Notes under the pieces: generated by a model
Databases searched by the model: none
What the model was told of the DNA's origin: nothing
What the model saw: only the letters and a program-made list of their open reading frames with translations
DNA from: Heterobilharzia americana
Lineage: Eukaryota > Platyhelminthes > Trematoda > Strigeidida > Schistosomatidae
Assembly (NCBI GenBank): GCA_944470555.2
Contig: OX104134.1
Coordinates: 111,594,701 to 111,658,700 of the forward strand
Length of the DNA: 64,000 bases
Reading direction: 5' to 3'
Shown here: piece after piece, positions 60,045-64,000 of the stretch
Layout: every line of letters starts with the position of its first letter
How positions within the stretch are numbered: the stretch's first letter is position 1
Made by a program: the position numbers and the translations under genes

Positions 60045-60225
60045 TCTCTGTTGAGAGATAGGCTCTTAGTGGGCCTATCAAATAATGCTTAGGCACTTGA
60101 AGCGATAGGTACTGAGTTCGAGTCTCAGTGGGGAAATCACTCGAGGGGGTCCAAGTACATCCAACTGACGAGTCCCAAATAGGATGAAACGCGCGTCCTG
60201 GATTCCACTCCTAGCCACCAAGTAG
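60045..60225 (+). mobile_element. tRNA-derived SINE with hammerhead (Sm-alpha-like)
   Basis: The head shows an A-box region TTAGTGGGCCTATC and a clear B box GAGTTCGAGTCTC (about 60115-60127). The hammerhead and the CTAGCCACC tail follow. It has the same build as the elements at 12030 and 32345. It lies upstream of the first recognised UBA5 exon, probably in the first intron or promoter region. Confidence 0.85.
60159..60203 (+). ncRNA. Hammerhead ribozyme type I, core intact
   Basis: The core strands are CTGACGA and GAAA. Stem II is GTCC-CAAATA-GGAT, closed by a G-T wobble. Stem III is the minimal ACGCGCGT and the cleavage triplet is GTC. Stem I ATCCAA/CTGGAT has an A-C mismatch at the core-proximal pair, which may lower activity. 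Confidence 0.88.
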
Positions 60226-60477
60226 AATACTAAGAGTATTAGCGTCTATATTTCAAGAGTATGTTTATACTCAGGAAATGACCTTAGACGGGGGAATTCT
60301 TCCAGCATGACAAGAACTTTGTAATTGACATCACATTAAAGAATTTCGCTCACCTGAAGTTTACAGTTGATATGAAGAAAGTGCAAGATAATGATGGTTG
60401 TTAACTAGTTACACGGACCTGTTTGCTTAATAACAACTCGTACTGAGATTTCTCAAAGAGTAAAGATAAGGCTTTCT

Positions 60478-60630
60478 GTCGATCACCCTCAAACCAACTA
60501 GCATCCATCAAATTGCACTGTGATAGTGAGTCACATAGTTTGATAACCACACAGCAAACTGATGGATAGGATTCGTTTAGAACTCATCACTAGAAAACAT
60601 GAAATTGGTTACTCTCCAGTAAACAATTAT
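60478..60630 (+). repeat. Dispersed repeat shared with 29035-29180
   Basis: Shows CCAACTAGCATC, CATAGTTTGAT and GAAATTGGTTACTCTCCAGT in the same order as the partner. No coding content is visible. Confidence 0.6.
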
Positions 60631-60664
60631 TGTGCACAAATCAGTCCTGTAAGAGGTTAATCGC

Positions 60665-60740
60665 AACTCGAATAGCTAAGTGGTAAGGTCTCTGACTACA
60701 GCACTGGATGACGCAGATGTGAATCTCATAGAAGACATTA
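60665..60740 (+). repeat. Possible tRNA-like SINE head
   Basis: An A-box-like TAGCTAAGTGGTAAGGTCT is followed about 35 bp later by the weak B-box-like GATGTGAATCTCATAG. It follows directly on the dispersed repeat at 60478-60630, so the two may form one element. No hammerhead follows. Confidence 0.45.
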
Positions 60741-61262
60741 GCTCCCTCAAGGTTGCGGATACGTCTTGATGACGAATACCAACACTCACTAAACCTACTG
60801 ACTGCTTCCAACCAACTAACACCTGACAATGCATTTCTAGTAGAAATATGATTTTAAGTATGATGACAAAACGCAGATATAGCGTTGACTGATCTGTTGT
60901 TCACATTAATTATGGAACACACTAAAGTATATCTTGAAAACAGATTGTGGTTTCTCTGATTTTGTCCTACCGATCAAAAGCATAACTGACATTTCTTAGT
61001 GAAAATAATTTGCGATTACTTGTACGGAACAATGAATTATGCTTACCTACGTGAATCCCTAAATTCTGGTAACATCAAGTTTGGAAAGTAAGTAATACGT
61101 TGAAGTCTTCAAAAAAGAGACTACAGAGACAACTGTCGACAGAGCACATTTTTCGTCATTACGTAGAGTAATAGATACTAACCTTGGGATGACTTTCCTA
61201 CTTACCTTACCATCATTGGACGGTGTGATATGTTTTGAGCAACGATATGATGGTAGTTTACA

Positions 61263-61335
61263 NNNNNNNNNNNNNNNNNNNNNNNNNNNNNNNNNNNNNN
61301 NNNNNNNNNNNNNNNNNNNNNNNNNNNNNNNNNNN
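61263..61335. other. Assembly gap (73 N)
   Basis: A run of N. It lies upstream of UBA5 and next to CR1-like RT debris; repeated sequence probably caused the gap. The missing UBA5 N-terminal exon could lie here or beyond the window, although the gap as drawn is short. Confidence 1.
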
Positions 61336-61339
61336 AACC

Positions 61340-61410
61340 CGCAACAACCCAAACCAATAGAATCTAAGGATTTCCCTGCCGAATTCTTCAAGGATTGAGG
61401 TAGGAAATAC
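61340..61410 (+). pseudogene. Short CR1/SR1-like RT fragment
   Basis: The reading SKDFPAEFFKD followed by TGAGGT resembles the family block 'GPDGLPPEFFKDGGE'. It borders the assembly gap, so its upstream part is unknown. Confidence 0.45.
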
Positions 61411-61414
61411 GAAT

Positions 61415-61800
61415 TAAAGTAACATTATTTTTGTCAGGCTGGTTTCCCAGTGATTTTTAATAGAGGAATTCTCACTTTACTTGAAGAAAAGGGACGATCA
61501 TGATTGAGAGCAGTCAGAAGGGACCATATCTGACTCCCATTCATTAGGTAACACTTCAGCTAACTTGACCAATAATCCGCAGCCCCTGTTCTCAAATAAC
61601 TACAGCGCGAGACCATCTGGTTCTGCTGCCTTCCTCGTTTCAGACTACGTACAGTTTTATCGACTTCTGCAGCTGTTAGACGTCCTGTTTAAGTGTTTCT
61701 CTCAGTATGCCGTTGGATAGTAAGCTATCGAATTGTTGGCATGGCTTCGAACTGTTCCGTGAAGTATTAGGTGGCATATGGAAATCAGAGGTGATGCCGT
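61415..61800 (-). pseudogene. CR1/SR1-like RT fragment, inverted 5' part
   Basis: On the - strand, in order: LTAAEVDKTVRSLKRG (about 61680-61635), AAEPDGLAL.LFENRGCGLL (about 61630-61575), KLAEVLPNEWESDMVPSDCS (about 61570-61505) and SENSSIKNHWETSLTK (about 61465-61420). These are the consecutive RT blocks 'AEVDKTVRSLKRGKAAGPDG', 'EVL..IWE...VPSDWSQS' and 'SSCDNHRGISLTN'. The next block of the same protein starts on the + strand at 61806. Confidence 0.7.
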
Positions 61801-61805
61801 AATAC

Positions 61806-62370
61806 TGGTCAACTTCATTGATCATTCCAGTCTCAAGGAAGGGAGAGACATCATCCTCTGGAAACCAGAGGGGAACAAGTGTGATGAATATTGTGTTCAG
61901 GATCCTACAATCCATAGTTATCCAACGTCTAACTGGAGCTAGACAACAACAAACAAGAAAGGCAGACAGCTTTCAGACGCAGACGAGGGTACACCTATCA
62001 CATCGTCAACCTCCAACAGGAACTGGAACACAAGCATACCAGCTGGTGGCCGACACTCGATATTTCTCGACCTGAAGGCGACACCTGACTCTATTGACCG
62101 TGAGGTGCTGTGTCAGTGTTTGACTGAAGGGAGTACCGTACAAGCACATAACGCTAATCAAAGCTCCCTACTCGAACTCACGCAACTATGTAAGAGCTAA
62201 TTAAGAGTTGCCATGTGAATTGACGATAAAAGGTGGTGTTCGCCAGGGATTTCCACTGCCACCGTTCTTATTTAACTTCGTTAGAGACGTACCAGTGGAC
62301 ATAACTTCAGATACGTCTGACTTCAAAGGACTGACCTACTCCCTAGAGGTCATCTGGTTGACTTGAAGTA
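61806..62370 (+). pseudogene. CR1/SR1-like RT fragment, from the RT fingers to the YADD box
   Basis: On the + strand: SLIIPVSRKGETSSSGNQRG (about 61812), MNIVFRILQSIVIQRLTGAR, a decayed FLDLKAAFDSVDREVL region (about 62060-62120), KGVPYKHITLIKAPYSNSRN (about 62138), KGGVRQGFPLPPFLFNFV (about 62230-62285), ITSDTSDFKGL (about 62300) and a YTDGIVQ-like YADD box (about 62365). Several frameshifts. The C-terminal part is missing and a second copy starts at once. Confidence 0.75.
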
Positions 62371-62820
62371 CACAGATGGCATCGTCCAGCGAGAGGCTGC
62401 ATACGACTCTGTCGACCGACGGGTGTTGCGTCAGGCTTTGATTGAGAAGGGAATACCGATCAAGTATAGTATGCTAATGAAGGCTCTCTACTCGAAATCA
62501 CGCAATCATGTAAGGACTTACAAAAAGTTGTCGGTTGAACTGACGACACATAGAGGTATCTAATAATGAAGCTTAGTGTCATCATTCTTCTTCAGCTATG
62601 TTATAGACATCCTGATGGATATAACCCTGAGGAGCTCCTAATTCTCATGGATTAACTTAGTCACAGAAGAGCACTTGGTTTACTTGAACCACGGAAATGA
62701 TATACTCCAGTTAGACGAAGATGCTGACAAAATGTCGTCCTTTGTAGGTCTTGGTCAAACATTTGAGGGTCTAGGGTGTGGGTTTCACACTTTTCAAGCG
62801 TAATATTATGCTTTAAAACT
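62371..62820 (+). pseudogene. CR1/SR1-like RT fragment, tandem second copy
   Basis: The frame restarts with EAAYDSVDRRVLRQALIEKG (from 62391), then IKYSMLMKALYSKSRNHVRT and KLSVELTTHRGI. After a shift it continues with FFFSYVIDILMDITL (about 62588), then NDILQLDEDADKMSSFVGL (about 62697), the region after YADD. It thus repeats RT blocks already present at 62060-62370 in the same orientation. Confidence 0.75.
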
Positions 62821-62849
62821 GGTCAGTACTAACTATCAGTTGAAGGATA

Positions 62850-63060
62850 GGGAATGAGGTGATAAAATGCATCGATCAATTCACTTACCCGGAGACTAAC
62901 AACAGCTTGACTTATTTCTCAACCTATGCACTTTTGTCTACCTCAGAATCACATTTTGCACTCGTCTTTTTCTCGTACATAAGTGTTAAATTGCTGTGCG
63001 AGGCAATATTTCCGAGTCGTGTTTGCTAATGCTGTTCACTGTGCATTTTCACTTAACATA
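62850..63060 (+). repeat. Probable 3' UTR of the CR1/SR1-like element
   Basis: CACTTTTGTCTACCTCAGAATCACATTTTGCACTCGTC and TGTGCGAGGCAATATTTCCGAG correspond to CACATTTGTCTACCCTAAAATCACTTTTACGTCTACGTC and the following part at 58680-58790, where they follow the C-terminal coding blocks of this family. Confidence 0.6.
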
Positions 63061-63114
63061 ATCGTAAATGGATTCATTTCGGTTACAGCTTTTGTCTCTA
63101 ACCCTAATCTGAAC

Positions 63115-63270
63115 TGATCTTCAAATCAGACATTTGTAGATCAACTTTCAGTGCAAAAGGAACATTGTCCAGCTAAACGAAGACGCTGACGAAGTAAAGT
63201 CTTTCAAACAACTGCTGTTAGTTGGTGAACGTTTTGTGTTCCTCACCTTTCGAATGCAAAGTGCTACCCT
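63115..63270 (+). pseudogene. CR1/SR1-like RT fragment (post-YADD block)
   Basis: The + strand reads NIVQLNEDADEVKSFKQLLL at about 63162-63220, matching 'DIVQLDEDADKM' of the neighbouring copy and QEYVDNIVILGDVADKM at 47070 (-). It follows a 3' UTR-like stretch, so it belongs to yet another copy. Confidence 0.65.
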
Positions 63271-63284
63271 GAGACTGGTTTGAA

Positions 63285-63358
63285 TGGATATGGTTAGGAG
63301 ACTAGTGCATTCGACTTCAAAGTAATGGGTCCCGGGTTTAAATCCCGTCTTACCTACT
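63285..63358 (+). repeat. tRNA-like SINE head
   Basis: An A box (ATGGTTAGGAGACTAGTGC) and a very good B box (CCGGGTTTAAATCCCG, about 63332-63347) give tRNA spacing. No matching acceptor stem or hammerhead was found, so a tRNA-derived SINE is likelier than a functional tRNA gene. Confidence 0.6.
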
Positions 63359-63359
63359 T

Positions 63360-64000
63360 TGATCTGGGTAAATGGGTACCATCATACGTGCTGACAGTTT
63401 GCCGTTCATAAACTAATACATAAACACTAGCGTATTGAGTTGCACTACTGTGTTGTTATTCCGTTTCACCATAAGGAGTGGAAAATGATGTCAACACACA
63501 AGCCGAAAATAGCTTTCGAAGCGACTATTAATCAATAGTAACATGTTTCCAGAAGTAAAGCTTTACATGGAGATCTCTTTTAGTAAAGCACCAGACAGTA
63601 ACTCTTAAACTGCTCAAGGAGAGAAACAACGTCACAGTTCTCAGGAAAGTACGGTTAAAGAGAAGTATTCCATCGAATAACAAAGGTTATAGTTACAAGT
63701 AACTGAAAGCCACACTAAGATGGTTCAAATTACTTTTACTTTCCAGGGTATTATTGTAGTTCCCGTAGTTGGTCGAAAAATGTGAACGAAAAACTCCTAC
63801 GAAGCACTCTGAGTCTCATTTTCACGTCTATCATTAGAAAACTTAACAGTTATCGTGAGGTAATTACACTCATTGAAGGCAATTCAGAAATACAGAATTA
63901 TTTCCAAGTTATCAGTGTAACTTATGATATGTATCAGTGATATAAGACAGTCATGAAGTCAGACTTAACAAAAAATGTGACCAATAAAATAACTTCATTC
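63360..64000. other. No gene recognised
   Basis: AT-rich sequence without a readable domain or repeat family up to the end of the window. Confidence 0.45.

Noticed and set aside
61047..61085. First exon of UBA5 ending at the donor CACGTAG|GTAAGC (phase fits the next exon)
   Set aside because: The reading (MLPEFRDSR) has no similarity to the conserved UBA5 N-terminus and no start context; the phase match alone is weak. Noted as an open possibility.
63285..63358. Functional tRNA gene
   Set aside because: The B box is good, but no complete acceptor stem could be formed. Kept as a tRNA-like repeat only.

Overview
The window looks like nuclear DNA of a blood fluke (Schistosomatidae, most likely a Schistosoma species). 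The evidence is AT-rich non-coding DNA, spliced genes with kilobase introns, tRNA-derived SINEs carrying hammerhead ribozymes (the Sm-alpha type of schistosomes), and many copies of RTE-type, CR1/SR1-like and Penelope-like retroelements. There are no bacterial-type operons. The species cannot be fixed from the sequence alone.

Two host genes are well supported. On the + strand, 13167-22914, lies a BMP/Dpp-class TGF-beta ligand in two recognisable exons: a prodomain exon (13167-14051) and an exon with the basic cleavage sites and the seven-cysteine knot (22211-22914). The knot exon is one base short, which breaks the frame inside a run of C. On the - strand, 59661 down to 52293, lies UBA5, the E1 enzyme for UFM1. 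Four exons hold the nucleotide-binding loop, both zinc-binding cysteine pairs, the catalytic cysteine and the C-terminal UFC1/UFM1-contact region. Its N-terminal exon was not found, and an assembly gap (61263-61335) lies upstream.

The rest is intergenic or intronic DNA rich in mobile-element debris. 1-8440: nothing recognised apart from a possible ribozyme relic. 8449-11730 (-): dead RTE copy A. 12030-12190: tRNA/hammerhead SINE. 14052-22210: BMP intron holding an antisense RTE with an uninterrupted 978-codon ORF. 22915-32340: mostly unrecognised AT-rich DNA with long (AT)n tracts. 32345-32695: two hammerhead SINEs in inverted orientation. 36490-37340, 44480-44870, 51000-51725 (-) and 54290-55390: Penelope-like fragments with RT and GIY-YIG remnants. 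38965-42252 (+): dead RTE copy B, sharing specific lesions with copy A. 46480-48350 (-), 50140-50420, 58260-58800 and 61340-63270: CR1/SR1-like RT fragments, some arranged in tandem or with an inverted 5' part.

The most notable structure is at 53761-54220 in a UBA5 intron: two near-identical 110-bp arms in inverted orientation, each encoding a core-intact type I hammerhead of a second family, pointing away from each other and placed directly 5' of a Penelope-like RT relic. Other points of interest are the paired dead RTE copies with common lesions, the BMP frameshift, and a 5'-inverted retroelement insertion near the right end. All matches were made by eye; no alignment or database search was run.
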